The notes under the pieces were generated by a model. The model did no database searches. It was not told the origin of the DNA and worked only from the letters and a program-made list of their open reading frames with translations. Below, one piece after another: positions 50,536 to 59,085 of a stretch of DNA of 64,000 bases (positions are counted from its first letter, which is position 1; each line of letters begins with the position of its first letter). A program made the translations under genes and the position numbers. Origin of the DNA: Sandaracinobacteroides sp039808025 (GTDB lineage Bacteria; Pseudomonadota; Alphaproteobacteria; Sphingomonadales; Sphingomonadaceae); contig JBDHSK010000011.1 of the NCBI GenBank assembly GCA_039808025.1, forward strand, positions 1-64,000, given 5' to 3'.

Positions 50536-50628
50536 GTTCCCGGACCGGGACGCGGCAAATGGCCAATGGACAGGCACTTGTCAACCTCTGAGCGCACAGC
50601 CATCAGGATGGCAGTGCAAAGCGGGGGG

Positions 50629-51669
50629 ATGATGGCAAGATTGCTAGTGTGGCTGGTGGCGGCGGTTACCGGGTTGGTTGCGGCGGTGTTCATCGCTTTC
50701 ATGGTCAGCCCCGAACCCGGCGTATGGGTGATCAGCAGGATTTTTGCACGCGGTGATGCCCGAACCATCGAACGCACAGCGCCTTTTGTGCCGCCCGGGG
50801 TGATTGCCCGGCAGGATATTGCTTATGGAACGGGGGCTGACGAGCGGCTCGACCTGTTTCTTCCCCCGGTTGGCGTTCCCCGCCGCAGCCCCGTGATCGT
50901 GTGGGTGCATGGGGGCGGATTTGTGACCGGTAGCAAGGAAAGCGTTGCCAACTGGCTGAAGCTGGTGGCGGCAGCGGGTTACCCGGTGGTGTCGGTGGAA
51001 TATACCCGTGGTGCCAGCCGCGCCTACCCGCTTCCGGTGCGGCAGTTGCAGGCGGCCCTTGCCTTTCTGCAGGCCAATCAGGCCAGGCTTGGTGTCGATG
51101 GCAGCCGAATTGTCCTGGGTGGCGATTCGGCCGGGGCCCACATTGCCGCCCAGGCGGCGCTGTCGGTGACCAACCCTGCCTATGCCCGAGGCCTTGGGGT
51201 CAAGCCTGCCATTACAGCTGACCAGTTGAAGGGCATGTTGCTGGCCTCGGGGCTCTATGACGTTCCCGACCTGGCGGCGGCAGGGTGGATTCGGCCATTG
51301 GTGCGGGCCATGTTCTGGGGCTACACCGGTTACCGGAACTTGTCGGATGCCCCCGGACACAGATATTTTTCCATTCCAGACAATGTGGGGGCATCCTTCC
51401 CGCCCAGCTTCATTACCGGTGGCAACGGCGATGCCCTGACCGTTCAGGGAAAGAAGCTGGCCAACGCGCTGCGCCGGTCGGGTGTTGTCGTCGATACCCT
51501 GTTTTTCGACGACAATCACATGCCGCTGCAACCGCATGAATTTCAGTTTGCCCTCGATACACCGGAAGGCAAACTGGCTTTTCAGCGCATGATGGCGTTT
51601 ATCGGCAGCCTGAGCAGCCCCGATCAGGGAAGCGCCAGCCGCCAGACCGGGGACGCCAGCGTTTCGTGA
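50629..51669 (+). CDS. alpha/beta hydrolase (HSL/carboxylesterase-like), membrane-anchored
   Basis: A 346-residue esterase-like protein with an N-terminal membrane anchor (about 4-27). The oxyanion motif HGGGF (VWVHGGGFVTGS) and nucleophile elbow GDSAG (VLGGDSAGAHIAAQ) mark the hormone-sensitive-lipase group. The Asp in NGDALTVQ and His in DDNHMPLQ complete a plausible triad. The start is ATG 50629 or 50632 after a GGGGGG tract; earlier in-frame ATGs lie closer to tRNA-Tyr. It stands between the divergent tRNA genes and rlmB. Substrate unknown. Confidence 0.85.
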   Translation: MMARLLVWLVAAVTGLVAAVFIAFMVSPEPGVWVISRIFARGDARTIERTAPFVPPGVIARQDIAYGTGADERLDLFLPPVGVPRRSPVIVWVHGGGFVTGSKESVANWLKLVAAAGYPVVSVEYTRGASRAYPLPVRQLQAALAFLQANQARLGVDGSRIVLGGDSAGAHIAAQAALSVTNPAYARGLGVKPAITADQLKGMLLASGLYDVPDLAAAGWIRPLVRAMFWGYTGYRNLSDAPGHRYFSIPDNVGASFPPSFITGGNGDALTVQGKKLANALRRSGVVVDTLFFDDNHMPLQPHEFQFALDTPEGKLAFQRMMAFIGSLSSPDQGSASRQTGDASVS

Positions 51670-51705
51670 AGGCTGCGTGATCAGTGGATTCCATTTGATG
51701 GAGAC

Positions 51706-52479
51706 ATGTTCTATCGGCCGCTGATGGGACGCAGACCGCACAGACGCCACGGTACGGCCAACCGGCCAGATCCGAACCGCCCGCGCTTTTATGGGCGCCA
51801 CGCCGTTTATGCAGCGCTCGACAACCCGGCGCGCCGCCTGAGGAAACTGTACGGCACCCACGAGGAACTGGCGAAGATCGTCATTCCCGATGGCTTGCCG
51901 GTGCAATATGGCGATGCCCATGATCTGGCGCGGCTGGTGCCGGCCGATGCCCCGCATCAGGGGCTGGTGCTTGAGGTGGAGCCGCTGGAGGAGATCTGGC
52001 TGGACGACGTACTTGCTGATCCGCAGGCCGGGGCGCCGCTGATGGTGCTTGACCAGGTGACCGACCCGCACAATGTCGGCGCCATCATCCGTTCAGCTGC
52101 TGCCTTCGGAGCCCGGGCCCTTGTCACCCAGGATCGCCACAGCCCCCCCGAATCAGGGGCGCTGGCACGTGCGGCTTCGGGGGCGCTTGAGGCGCTGCCG
52201 TGGGTGCGGGTGGTGAACCTTGCCCGTGCACTGGACGACATGGCAGAGGCGGGATTCTGGCGGGTAGGACTGGCGGGCGAGGCGAGCCAGACACTCGATT
52301 TGGCGCTGGGGGCGGGGCCGGTTGCACTGGTGATGGGGGCCGAAGGTGACGGGTTGCGCCACAACAGCCGGGAGCATTGCGACGTGCTGGCGCGATTGCC
52401 GATCACCCGCGCCGTGGAAAGCCTGAATGTCTCGAACGCGGCAGCGATTGCCCTTTATGCAGTAACCACCCGAAGCTGA
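51706..52479 (+). CDS. rlmB: TrmH/SpoU-family rRNA methyltransferase RlmB
   Basis: A 257-residue SPOUT-class 2'-O-methyltransferase, matching RlmB (23S G2251). The N-terminal RNA-binding part begins FYGRHAVYAALDNPARRL. SPOUT motifs are LMVLDQVTDPHNVGAIIRSA (motif 1, with the catalytic Asn-Arg), VALVMGAEGDGLRHN (motif 2) and ITRAVESLNVSNAAAIALY (motif 3). The basic N-terminal extension (MGRRPHRRHGTANRP) is unusual in length but common in this order. The ATG at 51706 is the longest reading; 51724 is possible. Confidence 0.93.
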   Translation: MFYRPLMGRRPHRRHGTANRPDPNRPRFYGRHAVYAALDNPARRLRKLYGTHEELAKIVIPDGLPVQYGDAHDLARLVPADAPHQGLVLEVEPLEEIWLDDVLADPQAGAPLMVLDQVTDPHNVGAIIRSAAAFGARALVTQDRHSPPESGALARAASGALEALPWVRVVNLARALDDMAEAGFWRVGLAGEASQTLDLALGAGPVALVMGAEGDGLRHNSREHCDVLARLPITRAVESLNVSNAAAIALYAVTTRS

Positions 52480-52484
52480 GGCGT

Positions 52485-53024
52485 TCAGGCGGCCTTGCGG
52501 CGGCTGATACGCGCCTTTTCCAGTTTTTTCAGCAGCATCTCACGCTTCAGGCGCGACAGATGGTCGATGAACAGGATGCCGTTCAGATGGTCCATCTCGT
52601 GCTGGAGGCAGGTGGCGGTCAGCCCGTCGAGCAGGGCATCGTGGGGCGTGCCCTGTTCATCGAGCCAGCGCGCGCGGATGGTAGCCGGACGTTCGACATC
52701 GGCGAACTGTTCAGGAACCGACAGGCAGCCTTCCTGATAGACATGCATCTCGGCCGACGGGTCGTACAGTTCGGGGTTGATGAAGACGCGCGGGTTGCGG
52801 GTGGGCTTGCCATCGGCATCTTCGGGGCCGTCTTCCAGGTCCATCACCAGTACCCGCAACGGTACGTCGACCTGAATGGCGGCAAGGCCGATTCCCGGTG
52901 CCGCGTACATGGTTTCGAACATGTCGGCGACCAGTGTGCGGATGGTATCGTCAACGGCGGCAACCGGCTCGGAAACCAGCTTGAGACGCGAGTTCGGCAC
53001 TTCGATGATGGGGCGGATGGCCAT
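52485..53024 (-). CDS. def: peptide deformylase
   Basis: A 179-residue metalloenzyme that removes the formyl group from new N-terminal fMet. The three family motifs are present: GIGLAAIQ (motif 1), EGCLSVP with the metal Cys (motif 2), and QHEMDH (motif 3, HExxH). The C-terminal helix KREMLLKKLEKARISRRKA is normal. AAAGGCC lies just before ATG 53024. It is followed on the minus strand by no further gene and faces rlmB. Together with fmt, nearby on the other strand, it forms the formylation cycle. Confidence 0.97.
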   Translation of the reverse strand: MAIRPIIEVPNSRLKLVSEPVAAVDDTIRTLVADMFETMYAAPGIGLAAIQVDVPLRVLVMDLEDGPEDADGKPTRNPRVFINPELYDPSAEMHVYQEGCLSVPEQFADVERPATIRARWLDEQGTPHDALLDGLTATCLQHEMDHLNGILFIDHLSRLKREMLLKKLEKARISRRKAA

Positions 53025-53055
53025 GGCCTTTAGGTAGGTCGCAGAGTCTTCGTGG

Positions 53056-53670
53056 TCAAGTTACCGGGCCGCGCCGCCTTAGCGCCTGCAACAGCGTCCC
53101 TTCATCGAGATAGTCGAGTTCGCCGCCTACCGGCACGCCATGGGCAAGTTGCGACACCAGCACCCCGGAATCGGCAAGACGGGCGGCGACGAAATGGGCA
53201 GTGGTCTGCCCTTCGAGGGTGGCGTTCATGGCCAGGACAACTTCGGTAACGGCAGGCGGGCCGGGCAGGCGGGCCACCAGGCTTTCCACTTCCAGCTTGT
53301 CGGGGCCGACGCCATCGAAGGCCGACAGCATCCCCCCCAGCACATGGTAGCGGCCGCGAAACAGGTGTCCGCGCTCCAGCGCCCACAGGTCGGCGACATC
53401 GGCTACCACGCAGATCATCGTCGGGTCTCGGCGTGGATCGGTGCAGATGCGGCATGGCTGCGTGGTATCGAGGTTGCCGCAGATGTGACACTTCACCAGC
53501 GTGGAATCGACCTGTTGCAGTGCAGCAACAAGCGGTTTCAGAACGGTTTCCCGGTTTTTCATCAGGTAGAGCACGACGCGCCGCGCCGAACGCGGCCCGA
53601 GGCCGGGCAGGCGGGCGACCAGTGCAGTCAATTGCGGAAGGGCTTCATCCATAATAGGGGCATGTGCCAT
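53056..53670 (-). CDS. recR: recombination protein RecR
   Basis: A 204-residue DNA-binding partner of RecO and RecF in gap repair. It has the HhH motif (LVARLPGLGPRSARRVVLYL), a C4 zinc finger (CHICGNLDTTQPCRIC) and a Toprim domain (ICVVADVADLWALERGHLFR, then YHVLGGMLSAFDGVGPDKL). The start at ATG 53670 is supported by AAGGCAAGG upstream; 53652 is possible. With 53670, the start codon overlaps the divergent fmt start by two bases, so each promoter must lie inside the other gene. Confidence 0.95.
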   Translation of the reverse strand: MAHAPIMDEALPQLTALVARLPGLGPRSARRVVLYLMKNRETVLKPLVAALQQVDSTLVKCHICGNLDTTQPCRICTDPRRDPTMICVVADVADLWALERGHLFRGRYHVLGGMLSAFDGVGPDKLEVESLVARLPGPPAVTEVVLAMNATLEGQTTAHFVAARLADSGVLVSQLAHGVPVGGELDYLDEGTLLQALRRRGPVT

Positions 53671-54562
53671 GCGCCTTGCCTTCATGGGAACCCCCGAGTT
53701 CGCAGTCGTCGCCCTGAAGCGGCTGGCGGCGGCCGGTCACGACATCGTTGCGGTTTATACCCAGCCGCCACGCCCAGCCAATCGCGGCCGGCTGACGCCA
53801 TCGCCGGTACAGCTGTGCGCCGAGGCGCTGGGGATGGAGGTGCGCACGCCGCGCAGCCTGAAAGTCGCTGACGCACAGGCGGCATTTGCGGCGCTACAGC
53901 TCGATGTGGCGGTAGTGGCGGCTTATGGGCTGATCCTGCCGGTTGCGGTGCTGGAAGCGCCGCGGTTCGGATGCATCAACATCCATGCATCGTTGCTGCC
54001 GCGCTGGCGGGGGGCGGCGCCGGTGCAGCGGGCCATACTGGCCGGAGACGCGGAAACCGGCGTTGCCATTATGCAGATGGAAGCGGGGCTGGATACCGGA
54101 CCGGTGCTGGCGTCGGCGCGCGTGCCGATCACCCGGCAGACAACCGGCGAGCTGACAGCGCAACTGGCCGACCTGGGGGCTGACCATTTGCTGAGGGTGC
54201 TGGAGCAACTGCCTGTTCCGGCCGAACCGCAGCCGACAGAGGGGGTCACCTACGCCGCCAAGATCACGAAGGCGGAAGCGCGAATCGACTGGACGAGCGA
54301 TGCCGCTTCCATCGACCGGCTGGTTCGCGCCATGCAGCCAAGCCCTGGGGCATGGTTTGATAGCGGCGGGCAGCGGGTGAAGCTGATCTGCGCCGAGCCG
54401 GTGGCAGCCACGGGTTCGGCGGGCGTGTATCTGGGCGATGCCGTGGCAGGCTGCGCAGATGCCGCCCTGCGGCTGCTGGTTGTGCAGCCCGAAGGCAAGC
54501 CACGGATGGCGGCGGCCGACTGGCTGCGTGGGCGGCGGCTGGCACCTGGCGACCGGCTGTGA
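53669..54562 (+). CDS. fmt: methionyl-tRNA formyltransferase
   Basis: A 297-residue enzyme that formylates initiator Met-tRNA. MRLAFMGTPEFAVVALKRLA begins the family N-terminus. The catalytic loop INIHASLLPRWRGAAPVQRA includes the Asn-His-Ser/Leu-Leu-Pro signature. Asp in the GVAIMQMEAGLDTGPVL segment is the catalytic base. The C-terminal OB-like domain runs from about 205. The ATG at 53669 is near the divergent recR start. Its stop overlaps the truA start (GTGA). Normal length. Confidence 0.97.
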   Translation: MRLAFMGTPEFAVVALKRLAAAGHDIVAVYTQPPRPANRGRLTPSPVQLCAEALGMEVRTPRSLKVADAQAAFAALQLDVAVVAAYGLILPVAVLEAPRFGCINIHASLLPRWRGAAPVQRAILAGDAETGVAIMQMEAGLDTGPVLASARVPITRQTTGELTAQLADLGADHLLRVLEQLPVPAEPQPTEGVTYAAKITKAEARIDWTSDAASIDRLVRAMQPSPGAWFDSGGQRVKLICAEPVAATGSAGVYLGDAVAGCADAALRLLVVQPEGKPRMAAADWLRGRRLAPGDRL

Positions 54563-55329
54563 CCACCCGCTTCCGGCTGGAGGTGGAATATGATGGCCGC
54601 CCGTTTATGGGGTGGCAGCGGCAGCCGCACGGGCCATCGGTGCAGGAGGCGCTCGAGACGGCAATTCACGACATTACTGCCGAGACAGTGGTGGTGCAGG
54701 CTGCCGGGCGCACCGATGCCGGGGTACACGCCAGCGCCATGACCGCCCATGTCGATATTGCGCGGCCGCTGACCACGTTTCGCCTGATGGAGGCCATGAA
54801 TGCGCGGTTGCGGATGAATGGCGCTGCGGTAGCCGTGCTGGCCGCCAGTATTGCGCCAGAGGGGTTTCACGCCCGTTTTTCCTGCATCGGGCGGCGCTAC
54901 CGCTACCGGCTGATGGTGCGCCGCGCACCCCTTACATGGCAGCAGGGGCTGGTGTGGCGTCGCCCCAAACCGCTTGATGTGGAGGCCATGCGGGAAGCCG
55001 CCACGATGCTGGTGGGCCGTCACGACTTCACCACGTTTCGCCATGTCCATTGTCAGGCGGCGTCACCTGTGAAAACGCTCGACCGGCTGGAGGTGGTGGA
55101 CGGGAAGGCCGATGGTTGCACCTGGGTGGTCGAGGCAGCAGCGCGATCGTTCCTCCATCATCAGGTACGCTCGATGGTGGGGGCACTGGTGACGGTGGGG
55201 GAGGGCGGCTGGGCTCCGGCCGAGGTGGGACGGGCGCTGGCGGCCCGCAATCGTGCGGCACTCAGGCTGAACGCGCCGCCCGACGGATTGTGGTTTGCTG
55301 GCGCCGATTATGGCGAGACTGTCGGCTGA
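54559..55329 (+). CDS. truA: tRNA pseudouridine synthase TruA
   Basis: A 256-residue synthase for pseudouridine at tRNA positions 38-40. FRLEVEYDGRPFMGWQRQPH opens the family. The catalytic Asp is in AAGRTDAGVHASAMTAH. The second half contains VVEAAARSFLHHQVRSMVGAL, the conserved RxFL..QVR motif, and APPDGLWFAGADY at the end. The GTG start overlaps the fmt stop by 4 bases. Intact and normal length. Confidence 0.97.
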   Translation: MTTRFRLEVEYDGRPFMGWQRQPHGPSVQEALETAIHDITAETVVVQAAGRTDAGVHASAMTAHVDIARPLTTFRLMEAMNARLRMNGAAVAVLAASIAPEGFHARFSCIGRRYRYRLMVRRAPLTWQQGLVWRRPKPLDVEAMREAATMLVGRHDFTTFRHVHCQAASPVKTLDRLEVVDGKADGCTWVVEAAARSFLHHQVRSMVGALVTVGEGGWAPAEVGRALAARNRAALRLNAPPDGLWFAGADYGETVG

Positions 55330-55347
55330 TTTTACACTCTGGCCAAT

Positions 55348-55373
55348 GGTTATCCTGTAACATACTGATAACC
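55348..55373 (+). promoter_or_regulatory. inverted repeat upstream of the small membrane protein
   Basis: GGTTATC (55348-55354) and GATAACC (55367-55373) are perfect arms with a 12-base AT-rich spacer, giving an operator-like site about 15 bases upstream of a sigma54-like sequence. No regulator is adjacent. Confidence 0.4.
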
Positions 55374-55387
55374 TTAGTCGTGAAATC

Positions 55388-55403
55388 TGGCATGATTCGT
55401 GCA
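55388..55403 (+). promoter_or_regulatory. sigma54-like -24/-12 promoter
   Basis: TGGCATGATTCGTGCA matches the TGGCACG-N4-TTGCA consensus at all but two positions, with correct GG-GC spacing. It lies 29 bases before ATG 55432. An upstream activator site could be the inverted repeat at 55348-55373. Presence of RpoN in this organism is not shown here. Confidence 0.4.
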
Positions 55404-55431
55404 TGAAACATTCAGGAATATGGATATATGG

Positions 55432-55629
55432 ATGACGGACGATCATGCCGAGCCTGAATCAGGACCAATGACCAACCAGCCGAAAAAGGGTCTGATCAAT
55501 ATCATCCTCGTCTGGATGATCGGGTTGGCACTTGGCATTTCCGCCGGAGCGATCACGGCGATGCTGCTGCTTCCCGGCTCTGATGATTCGGGCGCCCAGA
55601 ACAGCATTGCCGACTATTTCCGTCATTAG
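55432..55629 (+). CDS. small single-pass membrane protein
   Basis: A 65-residue protein (from ATG 55432) with an acidic N-terminus, one membrane segment (IILVWMIGLALGISAGAITAMLLL, about 25-48) and a short polar tail (SDDSGAQNSIADYFRH). An upstream in-frame ATG at 55399... overlaps a promoter-like site and is less likely. No family recognised. It sits alone between truA and a convergent hydrolase gene, behind a possible sigma54 promoter. Whether it is translated is unproven. Confidence 0.55.
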   Translation: MTDDHAEPESGPMTNQPKKGLINIILVWMIGLALGISAGAITAMLLLPGSDDSGAQNSIADYFRH

Positions 55630-55669
55630 ACTGGCGCGCTCACAGGCCGCGCAACACAGGCTCTTACCG

Positions 55670-56785
55670 CTAGCGAGGGGAATTGGCAGCCGGTGGTGAC
55701 TGGGTGCGGTTCAGGAGATCGGCCAGATCCTGCTTCCAGAACATCGCCCATGTGTGGGTGGAATGCCCCCGGGTTTCAGCAGTTTCCGGGATCAGGATGA
55801 AGCGGGCATTGGGCATTTTCGTCACTTCGCGTTCGGCAATTCCGAGATCGGGCGGGTTGATGAAATCATCGGCCGAGTTGATCCAGGTGACTGGCACGGT
55901 GATGCGGGCCAGTAAGGGCGCCGGGTTGTAGTTGCGGCTGGAATCGAGACGATAGATCACATCATTGGCATCATCGTTCATTCCGGCGCGCACCCGTTCT
56001 TCAAGGCCTTTTTCGGCAGCCTCGCGGGTGGGGGCCTCGGCCTGCATCCGCAGAGGCGCTGAGCCGGCAATCACCCCCAGCACCGCCGCTGTGCGCAGCC
56101 CGCCCATTGGCTGGGAGGTGTAGTTGCCGTTGTTCCACAGCGGGTCGGCCTTGATGGCGTCGATCGACATCTTGCGCCACATGCGGTTGCGGCCGGCAAT
56201 CTCGACCGGCAGGCAGGCGGTTGGAAACAGGGCGGTTGCAAAGCCGGGGTGGGTGGCGCCCCACACGAAACTGTGCATACACCCCATCGAGGTGCCGCCC
56301 AGCAGCCGAAGATGATCAACCCCCAGATGCTCCTGCAGCAGACGCCGCTGCGCTTCCACCATGTCGGAGTAATCATATTTCGGGAAGGCCATGCGGAGGC
56401 CATCGGAAGGCTTGCTGCTGCCGCCATGGCCGATCGAATCGGGGAGGATGATCCAGTACCGGCTGATGTCGAGCGGCTTGCCCGGCCCGAACAGTTCATC
56501 AGCAAACTGCGGGCGCAGGAACTGGGCGCCGGTTCCGCCGGTGCCATGCAGGAACATGACGGCGTTGATGATGCGACCCCGGCTGTCGCGCTGCGGCCTG
56601 CCAAGCGTGCGGTAGTGAATCCGCAGCTCTGGCAGGGTTTCGCCGGTGTGGAAGCGGAAGTTCTTCAATGTGGCGTCGCCCTCGGTCACCGGCCACGCCG
56701 AGGAGACCTGGGCGGCAAGCGGCGCCGGGGCCAGTGGTGCGGTGGCAAGCAGCAGGACGGCAGCGGCTATCATGCGCATGGTCAT
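55670..56785 (-). CDS. exported MetX-like alpha/beta hydrolase
   Basis: A 371-residue alpha/beta hydrolase of the homoserine acetyltransferase (MetX) shape, but with a Sec signal (about 1-25, ending PLAAQ). The nucleophile elbow is GGTSMGCMHSFVWG; the HGTGGTGAQF oxyanion region, an Asp in NSADDFINPPD and the His in RGHSTHTWAMFW complete the triad. Cytoplasmic MetX lacks a signal, so this is an exported esterase or acyltransferase with a different role. A run of basic and hydrophobic residues ends the signal core. Substrate unknown. Confidence 0.85.
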   Translation of the reverse strand: MTMRMIAAAVLLLATAPLAPAPLAAQVSSAWPVTEGDATLKNFRFHTGETLPELRIHYRTLGRPQRDSRGRIINAVMFLHGTGGTGAQFLRPQFADELFGPGKPLDISRYWIILPDSIGHGGSSKPSDGLRMAFPKYDYSDMVEAQRRLLQEHLGVDHLRLLGGTSMGCMHSFVWGATHPGFATALFPTACLPVEIAGRNRMWRKMSIDAIKADPLWNNGNYTSQPMGGLRTAAVLGVIAGSAPLRMQAEAPTREAAEKGLEERVRAGMNDDANDVIYRLDSSRNYNPAPLLARITVPVTWINSADDFINPPDLGIAEREVTKMPNARFILIPETAETRGHSTHTWAMFWKQDLADLLNRTQSPPAANSPR

Positions 56786-56809
56786 TCCCTCTCCGGTTGG
56801 TCAGCGTTG

Positions 56810-57529
56810 TTACATAAGCCCTTCGGCGCGCAGGCTTTTGTGGCTGGTGCGGGCGATGATCAGGTGATCGTGCACCATGATCCCCAGTGGCTTGGCGGCG
56901 TCGGCGATGGCGCGGGTCAACTGGATGTCCTCGCGGCTGGGAGTCGGGTCTCCGGACGGGTGGTTGTGCACCAGAATGATGGCCGAGGCCTGCAGTTCCA
57001 GCGCCCTTTTCACGATTTCGCGCGGATAGGCGGGGGCCTGGTTGACCGTACCTTCGCCAAAGCGTTCATCGCGAATGAGAATATTGCGATTGTTGAGGAA
57101 CAGAACCCGGAATTCCTCGGTCAGCTCGTGAGCGAGGCGGGCATGAAGATAATCTATTATTGTGTCGTAACTTGACAAGGCTGGCTTATCTATCACTTGA
57201 CGTTGTAATTTACGTAATGATAGTGCTTGTGTAAATTTAATTGCTGCGGCAGCGGATTTTCCGACACCACTAATTTGCATCAGTTCACCGGGCGATGCAG
57301 TAATTACTGTAGGTAAATCTCCAAAATGATTGAGAAGATTTTTAGCAAGACCCTTTACATCTTGGCGTGGAATTGCAAGAGTAAGAACATATTCAAGTAA
57401 TTCGTAATCATCAAAATTTTCTGAATTAGTGTTAAGCAATCTTTCTCTCATACGGCTACGATGACCGTTATTAAGTGATTTTTTTATATTGTTATTATTT
57501 TCAATAATATTAAATAGATTATTGTCCAT
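56810..57529 (-). CDS. radC: RadC (JAB/MPN) DNA-repair-like protein with AT-rich 5' half
   Basis: A 239-residue RadC/YsnA-type protein. The C-terminal JAMM domain has FRVLFLNNRNILIRDERF, GTVNQAPAYPREIVKRALEL and the metal motif HNHPSGDPTPSRED. The N-terminal half has HhH-like LLEYVLTLAIP and PGELMQISGVGKSAAAAI. The first about 130 residues are encoded by AT-rich DNA and begin with an Asn-rich run (NNLFNIIENNNN), while the rest is GC-rich like the genome. The switch occurs near 57145. The molecular role of RadC is unsettled. Confidence 0.92.
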   Translation of the reverse strand: MDNNLFNIIENNNNIKKSLNNGHRSRMRERLLNTNSENFDDYELLEYVLTLAIPRQDVKGLAKNLLNHFGDLPTVITASPGELMQISGVGKSAAAAIKFTQALSLRKLQRQVIDKPALSSYDTIIDYLHARLAHELTEEFRVLFLNNRNILIRDERFGEGTVNQAPAYPREIVKRALELQASAIILVHNHPSGDPTPSREDIQLTRAIADAAKPLGIMVHDHLIIARTSHKSLRAEGLM

Positions 57530-57674
57530 AATATCCAGTAACCACCCCTCTGATTGTGACTACTTCTATTATGACCCCTCTCGTCACAACTATCTTGTTG
57601 GCCAAGTCTCCGACAATTCTATGACCAAAATGAGGGTAGTCACTTATGGGATAATTAGCAAGGTTAATAATGGG
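57530..57674. promoter_or_regulatory. AT-rich intergenic region with repeats between map and radC
   Basis: This 145-base gap shares the AT-rich composition of the 5' half of radC. It holds TTGTGAC (57554-57560) with GTCACAA (57583-57589) as perfect arms, and ACCCCTCT twice (57544-57551 and 57574-57581), 30 bases apart. These look like a tandem or operator-type arrangement upstream of radC. No open frame of note. Confidence 0.4.
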
Positions 57675-58481
57675 TTAATTAGTCCAAAATGGACGATCGA
57701 GGCCGCCCGGCGACAGGGTGAAGATTTCGTTGCCGGTTTCGGTGATGCCGATGGCATGTTCGAACTGGGCCGACAAGGACCGGTCGCGGGTAACGGCCGT
57801 CCAGCCGTCGTCAAGGATACGGGCGTCGGGACGGCCGGCGTTCAGCATCGGCTCGATGGTGAAGAACATGCCGGGGCGCAGTTCCGGGCCATCACCGGCA
57901 CGGCCGGCGTGGACGATGTTGGGGGCCATGTGGAAGTGGCGGCCAAGGCCATGGCCGCAGAAATCGCGCACTACCGAATAGCGGTGCCTTTCGGCGTGCT
58001 TCTGGATGGCGGCGCCGATATGGCCCACGGTGTTGCCGGGCTTTGCCTGCTCGATCCCCAGCATCAGGCATTCATAGGTGATATCGACCAGTCGCCGCGC
58101 CCGCAGCGGGGGTTCGCCAGCGTAATACATGCGGCTGGTGTCGCCGTGCCAGCCATCGACCACCACGGTCACGTCGATATTCATGATGTCGCCGGGTTGC
58201 AGCAGCCGCGGGCCGGGAATACCGTGGCAGATCACATGGTTGATGCTGGTGCACAGGGCATGGCTGTAGCCGCGGTAGAAGATGGTGGCTGAAACCCCGC
58301 CGTTGGCAATCACATAATCATAGGCAAGCTGATCAAGCGCAATGGTCGAAACACCGGGCCGGACATGGGGCACCAGCATATCAAGCACTTCGGCCGCCAG
58401 CTTCCCTGCCTTGTGCATGCCGGCAAAGGCTGCTGCATCGTGAATGACGATGCGTCGTTCGTCGAGATCCGTGTCGCTCAT
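57675..58481 (-). CDS. map: methionine aminopeptidase type I
   Basis: A 268-residue dinuclear metalloprotease that removes initiator Met after deformylation. The metal ligands are visible: NIDVTVVVDGWHGDTSRMY (two Asp), HGLGRHFHMAPNIVH (His), MFFTIEPMLNAG (Glu) and the last Glu in SAQFEHAIGITETG. ICHGIPGPRLLQPGD and YRGYSHALCTSINH are standard. It follows no operon partner; radC lies downstream on the same strand across an AT-rich gap. Intact. Confidence 0.97.
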   Translation of the reverse strand: MSDTDLDERRIVIHDAAAFAGMHKAGKLAAEVLDMLVPHVRPGVSTIALDQLAYDYVIANGGVSATIFYRGYSHALCTSINHVICHGIPGPRLLQPGDIMNIDVTVVVDGWHGDTSRMYYAGEPPLRARRLVDITYECLMLGIEQAKPGNTVGHIGAAIQKHAERHRYSVVRDFCGHGLGRHFHMAPNIVHAGRAGDGPELRPGMFFTIEPMLNAGRPDARILDDGWTAVTRDRSLSAQFEHAIGITETGNEIFTLSPGGLDRPFWTN

Positions 58482-58589
58482 TATCGTTGCGATGTAGGCT
58501 TTTCATGGCTGAAGGGCAACCGCAGCGGTGGCTTGCCGGCCTGGCACGCGGCTGATAGGCGCCGGAAACACGACACGAAGGGAGGATCG

Positions 58590-59003
58590 ATGCGGACATT
58601 CATTGCCATTGCCGTGCTGCCGGTGCTTCTGGGTGCGGCCGGGCCGGTGGCCGAGCCGCAGCTGGCGCAGGCACTCGATACCATCCGCACGGCGGCATTG
58701 TCGCGCGATGCCAAGCAGGTGGCGCCACTGATAGCCGATGCCGCGACGCTGGTGTCGCAATCGGGCAAGGTCTACGACAAATCCGCCATTCTTGCCGATA
58801 TTGGCGGCGGCTTTGAGGCATGGGACAACAGCGAGGTAGTGGTCCGCGATCAGGGCGATCTCGCGGTTGTCACCCTGGTGAACAGCCGCAAGCGGCCGCA
58901 GACCGACCCGGCGCGCTTTCGCGTGATGCAGGTGTGGAAGCGGCAGGGCAGGGGCTGGGCCCTTCTGGCGCAAAGCAGCGTGCGTTTGCCACCGGCCCCC
59001 TGA
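58590..59003 (+). CDS. exported NTF2-like protein
   Basis: A 137-residue secreted protein with a Sec signal (about 1-16) and an NTF2/SnoaL-like domain: QALDTIRTAALSRDAKQVAP, ADAATLVSQSGKVYDKSAIL, then strands VVVRDQGDLAVVTLVNS and RVMQVWKRQGRGWALLAQSS. AAGGGAGG precedes ATG 58590. Proteins of this kind are common and often of unknown role. It lies alone between map and the CinA-like gene. Confidence 0.75.
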   Translation: MRTFIAIAVLPVLLGAAGPVAEPQLAQALDTIRTAALSRDAKQVAPLIADAATLVSQSGKVYDKSAILADIGGGFEAWDNSEVVVRDQGDLAVVTLVNSRKRPQTDPARFRVMQVWKRQGRGWALLAQSSVRLPPAP

Positions 59004-59085
59004 CCGCCGGAGGCAACGGCAGCCATGGGCGGGCACTGGCGGCGGGGTAATGGATTCCCCCGCAATCCTGCTGTAGGGCTTGTGC

